In this document: piece by piece, positions 25,053 through 33,324 of the stretch
Numbering within the stretch: the first letter of the stretch is position 1
How the letters are laid out: every line of letters starts with the position of its first letter
Source of the DNA: CAYVMX01 sp964452725
GTDB lineage: Bacteria; Patescibacteriota; Gracilibacteria; JAHISY01
NCBI GenBank assembly: GCA_964452725.1
Contig: CAYVMX010000006.1
Coordinates: 1-59,246 of the forward strand
Reading direction: 5' to 3'
Length of the DNA: 59,246 nucleotides
Position numbers and translations under genes: made by a program
The notes under the pieces: model-generated
The model's input: only the letters and a program-made list of their open reading frames with translations
Told to the model about the DNA's origin: nothing
Database searches by the model: none

Positions 25053-26063
25053 TTAAGCTGCCTGACTAAATTTTACCAATGCTGCTAGTTTTTCTTTCGC
25101 TTTGCCGCTGTCGATACTCTCCTCGGCGAGTGGGATACCACTCTGGAGGTCAGCGACAAGGTCGGCTGCGACGAGGACTGCGGCGGTGTTTAGCACTACG
25201 ATATCGCGCTTCGGGCCACACTGACCAGCGAGGATATCACGGGTGATTTGGGCGTTTGTAGTGACATCACCACCTTGCAGAGCGTCCAGCTCCACTCGTT
25301 CGAAACCAAGGTCTTCTGGCTTGACCTGCCAAGTCTTGATCTCATCATCTTTCAGCTCAGCGATCTCGGTAGTACCGGTCGTCGTGAGCTCATCTAGACC
25401 ATTGCCGTGGACGACGAGGGCGTGTTCGTGCCCCATTTTTTCTAGTACATTGGCGATGAGTGGTACGAGCGCAGGTTCGAATACACCGATCACTTGGTGG
25501 AGTGCTCCGGCGGGGTTTGTCAGTGGTCCGAGTAGATTAAAAATGGTGCGGCGTTTGAGCTTTGCTCGTACCGGAGCGGCGTACTTCATCGCAGGGTGAA
25601 AGTTCGGCGCGAAGAGGAAGCCAATCCCAACTTGCTCGATCTCTTGCTCGACTCTCGCTGGTGGTAGGTCGATTTGCACTCCTAGCTCGACGAGGACGTT
25701 GGCACTGCCGCACTTACTGGAGACAGCTTTGTTGCCGTGCTTTGCGACTGCGACACCTGCGCCAGCTGCTACGAAGGCGACAGTAGTCGAAATGTTGAAA
25801 GTGCCAGACTGGTCGCCACCTGTACCACACGTGTCCACGAGTTTGTCCACATCAGGACGGATACGCACCGCTTGCTCACGCATGACGATCGCACTGCCAG
25901 CGATCTCGTCAGCGGTTTCACCTTTGTCAGCGAGCAGTACCAAATACTCTTCCAGTTGCTCTTCGCTTGCTTTGCCAATCATAATCACTGTCATAGCAGC
26001 TGCGGCTTCGTCGGTGGTTAGATCATTTTGCTCACGGAGTTTTTTCAAAAAAGCAGTTAGCAT
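25053..26063 (-). CDS. trpD: anthranilate phosphoribosyltransferase
   Basis: A 336-residue enzyme transferring phosphoribosyl from PRPP to anthranilate in tryptophan synthesis. Key motifs are DTCGTGGDQSGTFNIST (PRPP loop), KHGNKAVSSKCGSANVLVEL, and FLFAPNFHPAMK...VRAKLKRRTIFNLLGPLTNP, all as in genuine TrpD rather than thymidine phosphorylases. No other trp gene is in the window. It follows pth by 7 bp on the same strand. A solitary trpD may work with distant trp genes or on scavenged anthranilate; which is unknown. Confidence 0.95.
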   Translation of the reverse strand: MLTAFLKKLREQNDLTTDEAAAAMTVIMIGKASEEQLEEYLVLLADKGETADEIAGSAIVMREQAVRIRPDVDKLVDTCGTGGDQSGTFNISTTVAFVAAGAGVAVAKHGNKAVSSKCGSANVLVELGVQIDLPPARVEQEIEQVGIGFLFAPNFHPAMKYAAPVRAKLKRRTIFNLLGPLTNPAGALHQVIGVFEPALVPLIANVLEKMGHEHALVVHGNGLDELTTTGTTEIAELKDDEIKTWQVKPEDLGFERVELDALQGGDVTTNAQITRDILAGQCGPKRDIVVLNTAAVLVAADLVADLQSGIPLAEESIDSGKAKEKLAALVKFSQAA

Positions 26064-26070
26064 GGTGGAT

Positions 26071-26640
26071 TTAAGAATTATATTTGTTCATAGCACTTTC
26101 TAAACCATTTTGTACTAGTTCGGTGAGTGCGTCGATCGTTTTTCTCTCAATTTTTGGAATTTCTATTTCTTCTGTTGTAGAGAAGTTCGTCAGTACAAAG
26201 TGCTCAGTCGGAACTTTCTCTAAAAATTCATTGCCGACACCGATCCGCACACGAGCAAACTCTTCTGTGCTGAGATGAGCGATCAGACTCTTTATGCCGT
26301 TGTGCCCGCCGCTACCGCCACTAGGACGCAGACGTAGCTCACCAAAGGGTAGATCGACATCGTCGTAGACGATGACTACATCGGCAGGGGAGAGTTTATA
26401 AAAGTCGAGAATTGCTCGGACAGCTTCACCTGAGAGATTCATAAAAGTTTGAGGCTTGGCGAGGATTATCTTTTCGCCGTCTATATCACCAGTAGAGACT
26501 TCCGCTTTGAATCTCTTTTCCAGCTTGAACTCAGGGAAATTATGAGATTTGGCGAATTGTGTCAACGCACGAAAGCCAATATTGTGCCGCGTGCGAGCAT
26601 ACTGCTTGCCAGGATTGCCGAGACCGAGGATTAGCATCAT
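26071..26640 (-). CDS. pth: peptidyl-tRNA hydrolase
   Basis: A 189-residue enzyme that frees tRNA from stalled peptidyl-tRNA. It has GLGNPGKQYARTRHNIGF with catalytic His19, PQTFMNLSGEAV, VYDDVDLPFGELRLR with the catalytic Asp, and GSGGHNGIKS. Two consecutive ATGs begin the gene; the first is 6 nt after an extended -10 box. It heads a pair with trpD. Confidence 0.96.
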   Translation of the reverse strand: MMLILGLGNPGKQYARTRHNIGFRALTQFAKSHNFPEFKLEKRFKAEVSTGDIDGEKIILAKPQTFMNLSGEAVRAILDFYKLSPADVVIVYDDVDLPFGELRLRPSGGSGGHNGIKSLIAHLSTEEFARVRIGVGNEFLEKVPTEHFVLTNFSTTEEIEIPKIERKTIDALTELVQNGLESAMNKYNS

Positions 26641-26646
26641 GTAGTT

Positions 26647-26655
26647 ATTTTAGCA
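26647..26655 (-). promoter_or_regulatory. extended -10 box before pth
   Basis: On the minus strand TGCTAAAAT ends 6 nt before the first of two tandem ATG codons. This suggests a leaderless mRNA. Confidence 0.5.
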
Positions 26656-26711
26656 GCAGTTGACAGAGTGTGTATTTTTAGTAGTATTAAATACTTTTAA
26701 CTTAAAAAGTT

Positions 26712-27527
26712 ATGTCGAAGAACGGAGAGCCACACAGACGAATCGCTACGCTAGATCAGATCTATGAAAATCCTGAAGTGATTGCTCTATCACGTACTGA
26801 TAAACATGAAGCAGAAAAGAGGCTAGACAGAGCGAGAACAGAGTATGAGATAGCACGTCATGAAATGATGAAATATGAGTTGGTATTGTATTTTAGAGTG
26901 GCGATTTTTGGTAGTGCGCGTTTAGAAGAGCAGTCTAAAGAATTTCAGTTTGTAAAAAGTTTAGCCAAATCTATTGTAAACTCCGCACGAATAGATATCG
27001 TGACCGGTGGTGGTCCTGGTATCATGGAGGCTGCCAATCAAGGTCTGACACAGGCACACAAAGAGGCACACGAGCGCGGTCAAGAATTCTTTTCTGCTAA
27101 TGTCGCTTCGACAATTCAGTTACCATTTGAGGAGGAGGTTAACCCTGAACTACATTTTGCGACTAGGCATGCCGACTTTACACCACGCTTACAAGAATTC
27201 GTCGATATGACAAACGGTGCTTACAATGCCCCAGGTGGTGCTGGGACACTGCTGGAGATGTCCCTGCTCAATCAGCTGCGGCAGGTAGGACATTTGGAAG
27301 AAAACTACAAGATTCTTGCTCACTCTACTTGGCAGCCTATTATCGATACTTGGAATGATGAGCTCTACCACAAACGAGTAGCAAATGGGTGTACCCCTAC
27401 TATTAGTGAAAAAGATTTAAATCTGATTCAAATCACAGATGACATTGATGAGATAGTCGCAATTTTCAAAGAACAACATAATAAATGGAGAAAAGATATT
27501 CGAAATAAAATCAAAATAGTTGATTAA
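26712..27527 (+). CDS. LOG-family (Rossmann-fold) protein
   Basis: A 271-residue protein with the two signatures of the LOG/YgdH-like lysine-decarboxylase-named family: VTGGGPGIMEAANQG (about 97-111) and NAPGGAGTLLEM (about 176-187, the PGGxGTxxE motif). The family hydrolyses nucleoside monophosphates such as cytokinin ribotides or AMP/IMP. The N-terminal 60 residues form a predicted helix (RTDKHEAEKRLDRARTEY) not usual in the short members. It is followed after 6 bp by a membrane-protein gene. Confidence 0.85.
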   Translation: MSKNGEPHRRIATLDQIYENPEVIALSRTDKHEAEKRLDRARTEYEIARHEMMKYELVLYFRVAIFGSARLEEQSKEFQFVKSLAKSIVNSARIDIVTGGGPGIMEAANQGLTQAHKEAHERGQEFFSANVASTIQLPFEEEVNPELHFATRHADFTPRLQEFVDMTNGAYNAPGGAGTLLEMSLLNQLRQVGHLEENYKILAHSTWQPIIDTWNDELYHKRVANGCTPTISEKDLNLIQITDDIDEIVAIFKEQHNKWRKDIRNKIKIVD

Positions 27528-27533
27528 TCTGTA

Positions 27534-28307
27534 ATGTTTGTGACTATAAGTGAAACAACAGCAATGCTAGTCGGACATAGCAGTATGGTCGGATCGATAG
27601 GGTCGGTTGCGCTTGGAATCCAAAATTTTAACAAAGGCAGCGCGGATTATCAGACAGCGGCAAATACTGCTGATGAATCTGAGGCAAAGCAATTATCCTT
27701 GAGGGGAAGTACTAGGCTGGTCATCGCAAATATTTGCTTCCTTGCTGGTGTTGCCATAAATATAGGACAAAAGACCCTACTCGGAGCAGAGCAAGGAGCG
27801 ACAGTTAGTTATTTGGCTGGTCAGGTACAGGTCGCCAGTCAGACTGGCATCACTTGGCTACGTGAACGCGACCGATTACCAAAAAAATTCGATCAACTAC
27901 CCGAGCAAGCACTTTCGGTGATAATCTCTCTAGGGGTAGCAGCTGCCTTGGCACGTTATGGTTTGATTCAAAATTGGAAAGACGTAGCGGTGCTAGGAGG
28001 GTTATCTGGTCTCACTATCGGTTTGTCCGAGCCGGACAAGCAGGGCAAAAAGTGGTGGCGCTGGTCATTAACTGGAGGTGTGGCAGGGATTGCAGCTGGT
28101 AGTTTTGGCAATTTGATCGATAGCAAGTCGTTGTCAGATTTGACTATTCCGCTCGTATTTTTTGGTCTCAATCTAAAATGTACTTTATACGAGGCTATCC
28201 ATCTGATGAAGTGCTATGAAAAAACTAAACCGCTAGCAGATAAAATAGAAAACGGCATCGTCCAAACACAAGAGTCTATCCGAAAGAAGATCCAAAAAAC
28301 TGTCTAG
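27534..28307 (+). CDS. polytopic membrane protein, unknown
   Basis: A 257-residue protein with about six hydrophobic segments (about 15-30, 60-80, 125-145, 150-165, 180-198 and 205-225) and a charged cytosolic tail (KIENGIVQTQESIRKKIQK). The N terminus contains a polar, Ala/Ser-rich loop. No family is recognised. It follows the LOG-like gene by 6 bp and is probably co-transcribed; the last four bases overlap the convergent obg gene. Confidence 0.68.
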   Translation: MFVTISETTAMLVGHSSMVGSIGSVALGIQNFNKGSADYQTAANTADESEAKQLSLRGSTRLVIANICFLAGVAINIGQKTLLGAEQGATVSYLAGQVQVASQTGITWLRERDRLPKKFDQLPEQALSVIISLGVAAALARYGLIQNWKDVAVLGGLSGLTIGLSEPDKQGKKWWRWSLTGGVAGIAAGSFGNLIDSKSLSDLTIPLVFFGLNLKCTLYEAIHLMKCYEKTKPLADKIENGIVQTQESIRKKIQKTV

Positions 28308-29572
28308 TCCCACCACTCCAGCCGTTTGCCAGCGATCTCTATGGTTGCACCTGACTCGGCACCGAGGCGACGTAGCTCACGCGCCACACCGAACTTATTG
28401 AGGACATCTTGGACACGGGCGACAGCCTCGCCATTGTTGAGATCGCTCATGATGACGATTTGATTTAGGCGTGGACCGTCGACGAGATAAAGCTTTTTGT
28501 TTTTTCTTTTTGCAGAGAAAGAGCGGGACTTTTGTTCCAGATGCGGACGGAAGACTGGTAATTCTTTGGATTTGATTTCAGTTTTCGGTCGAGTTTTTTT
28601 CAGAGTCTGGAGGGTACTGTCTAGGACTGCCGTCAGACCATCGTGAATCGGTGCGGAGACTGTGAGCACTTTAGCCTTACTTACTTTTTCGAGCTTGGTT
28701 TTGATTTTCTCTAGCTCGGCGGGCTGGAGTAGGTCAGACTTGGACAGGACGATGATCTCAGGTTTTTTAGTCAGCTCAGGATTGTATTTGTTTAGTTCAG
28801 CGCGGATAGTGCGGTAGTCAGTAACCACACTCGGACTATCGGCAGCGACGAGGTGAAGGAAGAAGCGCACACGCTCCGTGTGCTTCAGGAATTGATGACC
28901 GAGACCTTTGCCGCGGCTCGCACCTTTGATCAGACCAGGTAGATCTGTCACGACGAAGCTCTCGCCACGGTGACTAGTGACGCCGAGGTTGGGAGTGATG
29001 GTGGTGAAGTGGTATTCGGCGATCTTGGGTCTGGCAGCAGAAATAACCGAGATGAGTGTGGACTTACCGACGCTCGGTAGACCGATGATCCCGACATCAG
29101 CGACGAGCTTTAGTTCGAGTCGGACTTTACGCTCTTCACCAGGCTCACCTAGCTCGGCGAATCTAGGGATCTGACGTGTACTAGTAGCGAAGTTCGAATT
29201 GCCCTTGCCGCCGAGTCCACCACGAGCACCGAGCCAAATCTGACCAGGTGTACTAAGGTCGGCGATTTGTTTGCCAGCTTCGTCGAAGACGAGTGTGCCG
29301 ACAGGTACATCGAGTATGCGGTCATCTCCAGCGAGTCCAGCTTTGTCGCGACCTTCACCTTGCTTGCCTTTACCAGCTTCGAAGATCTTTCGACTAGCGA
29401 AATGATAGAGTGTGTTCTTGTTTGGATCAGCGCGCAGCAGGATATTACCACCGTGGCCACCGTGTCCTCCGTCGGGTCCACCCTTGGGCATGTACTTCAG
29501 TCGGAGGAAGGAGACACAGCCATGTCCACCCTTGCCAGCGCGCATCGTGATTTTTACTTCGTCGAGAAACAT
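28304..29572 (-). CDS. obg: GTPase Obg/CgtA
   Basis: A 422-residue ribosome-assembly GTPase. The glycine-rich Obg fold (1-158) begins MFLDEVKITMRAGKGGHGCV. The G domain has G1 GLPSVGKSTL, a threonine-rich G2 (HFTTITPNLGV), G3 DLPGLIKGA, and LSKSDLL (G4). The C-terminal OCT domain (about 350-422) ends ESGATIEIAGKRLEWWD. It works in late 50S assembly and stress control. The gene converges with the membrane-protein gene and is divergent from the YqeY-like gene, sharing a 33-bp upstream spacer. Confidence 0.97.
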   Translation of the reverse strand: MFLDEVKITMRAGKGGHGCVSFLRLKYMPKGGPDGGHGGHGGNILLRADPNKNTLYHFASRKIFEAGKGKQGEGRDKAGLAGDDRILDVPVGTLVFDEAGKQIADLSTPGQIWLGARGGLGGKGNSNFATSTRQIPRFAELGEPGEERKVRLELKLVADVGIIGLPSVGKSTLISVISAARPKIAEYHFTTITPNLGVTSHRGESFVVTDLPGLIKGASRGKGLGHQFLKHTERVRFFLHLVAADSPSVVTDYRTIRAELNKYNPELTKKPEIIVLSKSDLLQPAELEKIKTKLEKVSKAKVLTVSAPIHDGLTAVLDSTLQTLKKTRPKTEIKSKELPVFRPHLEQKSRSFSAKRKNKKLYLVDGPRLNQIVIMSDLNNGEAVARVQDVLNKFGVARELRRLGAESGATIEIAGKRLEWWD

Positions 29573-29574
29573 TC

Positions 29575-29583
29575 TGCTAAAAT
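29575..29583 (+). promoter_or_regulatory. extended -10 box between obg and the YqeY-like gene
   Basis: TGCTAAAAT is 22 nt before the YqeY-like ATG. The opposite strand of the same site reads TATTTT 6 nt before the obg ATG, so it might serve both directions. Confidence 0.45.
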
Positions 29584-29605
29584 AGATTGGCTTTAATCAT
29601 ACCCT

Positions 29606-30055
29606 ATGCTACTCAAAGACCAAATCGTCACTGATCTGACCGCTGCCATGAAAGCCAGCGAAGAACTAAAAAGAGATACGTTACGCATGCTCAAGGCGGA
29701 TATCATGAAAGAAGAAGTCGCTGGTAAGGAGAAGCGCGAGCTGACTGATGCTGAGATCATAAAGATAGTAAAAAAACTAATCAAGCAGCGTCGCGATAGT
29801 GCTGAGCAGTTCGAAAAAGGTGGACGCGCAGAGCAGGCTGCTGCCGAGATCGCCGAGATTGGAGTACTAGAGACTTATCTGCCCGAGCAGCTCTCCAGTG
29901 AGCAGATCTCTGAGATCGTCGCTGCCAAAAAATCTGAATTGGGAGTCGAAGACAAGTCCAAGATGGGTCAGCTCATGGGTGCAGTGATGAAAGCAGTGGG
30001 GGATAGCGCCGACGGCGCAGCTGTCAAAGCTGAGGTCGAGAAAGCATTTGGCTAA
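29606..30055 (+). CDS. GatB/YqeY-domain protein
   Basis: A 149-residue protein with the complete YqeY fold: helical N-terminal part (LRMLKADIMKEEVAGK and KLIKQRRDSAEQFEKGGR) and C-terminal GatB-tail-like domain (ETYLPEQLSSEQISEIV, then MGQLMGAVMKAV). The domain is known from the tail of GatB, where it contacts tRNA. The free-standing protein is implicated in tRNA metabolism, with no firm activity. A tRNA-Leu gene begins 4 bp after its stop, so it may be co-transcribed with it. Confidence 0.93.
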   Translation: MLLKDQIVTDLTAAMKASEELKRDTLRMLKADIMKEEVAGKEKRELTDAEIIKIVKKLIKQRRDSAEQFEKGGRAEQAAAEIAEIGVLETYLPEQLSSEQISEIVAAKKSELGVEDKSKMGQLMGAVMKAVGDSADGAAVKAEVEKAFG

Positions 30056-30059
30056 AAAT

Positions 30060-30146
30060 GCTCGGGTGGCGGAATTGGTAGACGCGTTCGACTCAAAATC
30101 GAATGGTAGCAATACCTTGAGGGTTCAAGTCCCTCCCCGAGTACCA
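30060..30146 (+). tRNA. tRNA-Leu (anticodon CAA)
   Basis: An 87-nt class II tRNA. The acceptor GCTCGGG pairs with CCCGAGT (with one G-U pair); the anticodon stem TTCGA/TCGAA encloses CTCAAAA, giving CAA; a long variable arm (TGGTAGCAATACC) follows; the T loop is GGTTCAAGTCC; CCA is encoded. Confidence 0.95.
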
Positions 30147-30239
30147 GCACTATCATTTCGGGGCGACCCGTGTACAGCCATTGCATTAGGTCTAGCTAGT
30201 AGTTAGCTTCAATTCCCACCTTGGACATAATTTCGATAC

Positions 30240-31739
30240 ATGAGTTCCTTTCAAAAAAGTATTTTCGAGCTGATTCGACAGACGGCGACCACTTTGCCTA
30301 CAGATATAGTAGCAGCACTGATGCAAGCCAAAAATCGTGAAACTAAAAGCTCTACTAGTGAGTTGGCACTTACTACGATTTTGCAAAACCTAAAAATTGC
30401 CAAAGAAAAACAAGTGCCACTTTGTCAGGATACTGGATTTCCAAGTTTTTTTATCAAAGCACCAGCTGGATTTGATCGTATACAGCTAAAGGAAAATATT
30501 TTGACAGCATTACGCGAAGCGACGAAAAAAGGCTTACTGCGACCCAACGCGGTCAATGTGCTGACTAGTAAAAACTCTGGTGACAATACTGGTGAAAACT
30601 TTCCAGCGATCTATTGGGAGGAGCCTAATGTAAAAAATCCCTCTCAGTCCTCCTTTGCCGAAGGGGGAGATTTAGTGGAGATCCAGCTACTGCTCAAGGG
30701 TGGTGGTAGTGAAAATGTCTCAGCTCAAATCAGTCTGCCGACACAGCTGTCTGATTTTGGACAGGCTGGGCGTGATCTAGCTGGAGTGCAAAAAGCCGTA
30801 CTACAGATAGTCAAAGATGCTGAAGGAAAAGGTTGTGCACCAGGAATTATTGGTGTGCATATTGGAGGAGATCGAGCTGGTGGGTATCTGGCAGCGAAGA
30901 AGCTACTTTTACAAAAAATTGGTCAAGTGAATGACAACCCAGAGTTGGCAAAGTTAGAAGCAGAAATACTGACTGAAGCAAATCAACTTGGCATTGGTCC
31001 GATGGGATTCGGTGGTGCGACGACACTACTTGACTGTCGTCTTTCGGCGAGTCATCGCCTGCCTGCGAGTTACTTCGTGACAGTCGCCTATAGCTGCTGG
31101 GCGACCCGACGAGGGAGTGTAGTGCTGGACGAAAAAACCGGTGTCACCCTGAGGAAGTCACCAAAGGTGACTGACGAAGGATCTCTAAAATTAAATCAGG
31201 AGATTCTTTGTTTCACTCAGAATGACAGTAGTGTCAAAAAGCTAAAACTACCACTGACCGAGCAGGCAGTTCGTGAGCTAAAAGTAGGGGATATCGTGCT
31301 GCTCTCAGGGCGACTATTTACCGGACGCGATACATTGCATTCTCACGTCGCAAATGGTGGCGAGCTACCCAAAGATTTGGCAGGTTCGGCGGTCTATCAC
31401 TGCGGACCAGTCGCTGTGAAAGATGGTAATGAGTGGCAAATCAAAGCCGCAGGTCCGACGACGAGTATTCGCGAAGAGCCTTATGAAGCGGATTTCATCG
31501 CTCAGACTGGCGTGCGAGCTGTGATAGGCAAAGGTGGTATGGGCGCGCAGACCGCCACTGCGCTAAAAAAATACGGAGCAGTGTATCTCCATGCGATTGG
31601 TGGGGCAGCGGCTTTTTACGCTGAGACAGTCAAAGAAGTCTACGGTGTGGACTTCCTAGAGTGGGGTACACCAGAGGCTATGTGGGAGCTAGAAGTCGAG
31701 GACTTCCTCACAGTGGTGACGATGGACGCGAGTGGGTAA
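30240..31739 (+). CDS. fumA: class I fumarate hydratase, alpha-beta fusion
   Basis: A 499-residue [4Fe-4S] hydro-lyase interconverting fumarate and malate (tartrate dehydratase is an alternative for the family). The cluster cysteines are C62 (VPLCQDTG), C199 (GKGCAPG) and C286 (VAYSCWATRR). KGGGSENVS, GIGPMGFGGATT and, in the beta domain, LLSGRLFTGRDTLH and CGPVAV are family marks. Two repeat-derived stretches interrupt it: about 131-143 (NPSQSSFAEGG) and about 304-330, the latter at the alpha/beta domain junction. A CATAAT box 8 nt before the ATG suggests a leaderless mRNA. It converges with the NSS symporter gene. Confidence 0.93.
   Translation: MSSFQKSIFELIRQTATTLPTDIVAALMQAKNRETKSSTSELALTTILQNLKIAKEKQVPLCQDTGFPSFFIKAPAGFDRIQLKENILTALREATKKGLLRPNAVNVLTSKNSGDNTGENFPAIYWEEPNVKNPSQSSFAEGGDLVEIQLLLKGGGSENVSAQISLPTQLSDFGQAGRDLAGVQKAVLQIVKDAEGKGCAPGIIGVHIGGDRAGGYLAAKKLLLQKIGQVNDNPELAKLEAEILTEANQLGIGPMGFGGATTLLDCRLSASHRLPASYFVTVAYSCWATRRGSVVLDEKTGVTLRKSPKVTDEGSLKLNQEILCFTQNDSSVKKLKLPLTEQAVRELKVGDIVLLSGRLFTGRDTLHSHVANGGELPKDLAGSAVYHCGPVAVKDGNEWQIKAAGPTTSIREEPYEADFIAQTGVRAVIGKGGMGAQTATALKKYGAVYLHAIGGAAAFYAETVKEVYGVDFLEWGTPEAMWELEVEDFLTVVTMDASG
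30635..30673 (+). repeat. putative palindromic insert in the fumarase gene, upstream copy
   Basis: The segment AATCCCTCTCAGTCC is followed by an imperfect hairpin, TCCTCCTTTG against GAAGGGGGAGA. It is in frame and encodes NPSQSSFAEGG, extra residues in a loop before the KGGGSEN motif, where other class I fumarases are shorter. Confidence 0.5.
31148..31227 (+). repeat. dispersed repeat, longest copy (C), in the fumarase gene
   Basis: About 80 nt: a hairpin AGTCACC-AAA-GGTGACT (31156-31172), then GACGAAGGATCTC, then the 28-nt unit GAGATTCTTTG...CACTCAGAATGACA shared with copies A and B. It is in frame, encoding about residues 304-330 at the junction of the alpha and beta parts. Confidence 0.75.
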
Positions 31740-31750
31740 TCTCTCTAGAG

Positions 31751-33244
31751 TCAGAGGCGACACTCTTTCACCAGCTTCGCCAAAGCTATACCACCCAAAA
31801 CAATCAGTACCAATGTCCCGACACCGTAAGCCAGCAAGGATTCAGTTGGATAGGATTCGTAGTTTGCACTGAGGTCAGCACTGGCAGCATTATAAATGAG
31901 GTAGGTCAGTGTTAGTGGTACGATGATTTTTAGTGTCCAAGGAAAAATATTACCCAGTTTAATTTTAGCTTGTTCGTTTAGCGCATTACGTAATTTGTCG
32001 GCGTTGTACCACCAGCCGATCGCGAGCATCTCTAGTAGTCCGACTGCGACGAGCGCATAATTCACTACGAAGTGATCGACAATGTCTAATAAATACAAAC
32101 CATTGGCGCGTGTATAAAAGAGACTGGCAACAAAAAAGAGAATCGCAATAACAGCGACCGTCACATGGCGACGCCAACAAGGCCAACGATCTTGAATCGC
32201 ACCGATAACGGCCTGCATGAGCGAGAGATTGGAAGTGAGTGCGAGTGCAAAAAGTGAGAAAAAGAAAAAGCTAGCGAAAACATCAGGAGCTAGTGGTAGT
32301 AGATTTAGCGCAGCAGGGAAAACAATAAAAGCAAGACCAACACCACTAGCTACGACTTCAGTCAGCTCGACGCCTTGGTTGGACGCCATATAACCCAGCG
32401 TACCAAAGATAGCTGTACTGGCAATAATACTCATGAAAGTATCGCCGATGATTACAGCAGCAGTTGTTTTGACTAGATCGACATCTTTTTTCAAAAGCGC
32501 ACCATAAGCAAACATCGTCCCAAAACCAAGTGTCAGCGTAAAGAAAACCTGACTCGCCGCTGCGATCCAAATACTCAGATCACCGAGCTTGCTCCACTCA
32601 GGTACGAATATAAAACGCAGACCTTCTATAGAGCCGTCTAGTGAGAGAGCATTGATCGCCAGTATCGTCACCAGTATGAAAGGCAGGGGAGTGATAAATT
32701 TCGCTACTATTGAGATACTGTCAACACCCTTCCAGAGCGTGAAGTAGAGCACGACATAGATCAAGGCCGTCGCGATGACTAGCGCAGGGACAAACCCACC
32801 AATTGTTTCGACTCCGTCAGAAAGTTGTAAAAAGTCATTGAAAAAGAAATTTTTTGTATCTTCACCCCAAGCAAGTGTCGGTGCAAACTTCAAATAGTTT
32901 GCGCTCCAAGCCATAACTACCGTGTAGTAGCTGACGACTACAGCGCCTGACAGTACGCCCATCCAGCCAATGAAACGAAAGATGTTGTTTTTCGTTACAC
33001 TTGCCATTGCTTCAGGGGCAGACTTGCCTGTACTCTGACCTATACCTAGCTCCGATATCAAAATAGGGAATCCGATCAAGGCAAGACAAACCAAGTAGGC
33101 TACAAAGAACACCGCACCGCCATTTTCATATGCGAGATAAGGGAAACGCCAGACATTACCCAGACCAGCAGCAGAGCCGACAGCCGCAAGGACAAAAAGC
33201 CACTCGGAAGACCAGTAGTTATTTTTTGGAGTAAAGAAGGACAT
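31751..33244 (-). CDS. neurotransmitter:sodium symporter (NSS) family transporter
   Basis: A 497-residue Na+-coupled solute transporter of the LeuT fold. The N-terminal signature is AAVGSAAGLGNVWRFPYLAY followed by ENGGAVF (TM1 with the Na+/substrate site). About 12 membrane helices are predicted over residues 14-490. Bacterial relatives usually import amino acids; the substrate here cannot be told. It lies downstream of atpG on the same strand, with about 80 bases between them, and converges with the fumarase gene. The length and motifs are normal. Confidence 0.92.
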   Translation of the reverse strand: MSFFTPKNNYWSSEWLFVLAAVGSAAGLGNVWRFPYLAYENGGAVFFVAYLVCLALIGFPILISELGIGQSTGKSAPEAMASVTKNNIFRFIGWMGVLSGAVVVSYYTVVMAWSANYLKFAPTLAWGEDTKNFFFNDFLQLSDGVETIGGFVPALVIATALIYVVLYFTLWKGVDSISIVAKFITPLPFILVTILAINALSLDGSIEGLRFIFVPEWSKLGDLSIWIAAASQVFFTLTLGFGTMFAYGALLKKDVDLVKTTAAVIIGDTFMSIIASTAIFGTLGYMASNQGVELTEVVASGVGLAFIVFPAALNLLPLAPDVFASFFFFSLFALALTSNLSLMQAVIGAIQDRWPCWRRHVTVAVIAILFFVASLFYTRANGLYLLDIVDHFVVNYALVAVGLLEMLAIGWWYNADKLRNALNEQAKIKLGNIFPWTLKIIVPLTLTYLIYNAASADLSANYESYPTESLLAYGVGTLVLIVLGGIALAKLVKECRL

Positions 33245-33324
33245 GGTGAAGAGTTAGGTTATCAAAGTTCTTACCCCAAAGCGTACACCCACGCATGAGT
33301 TTGAACAATTCCAAAAATTTAAGA

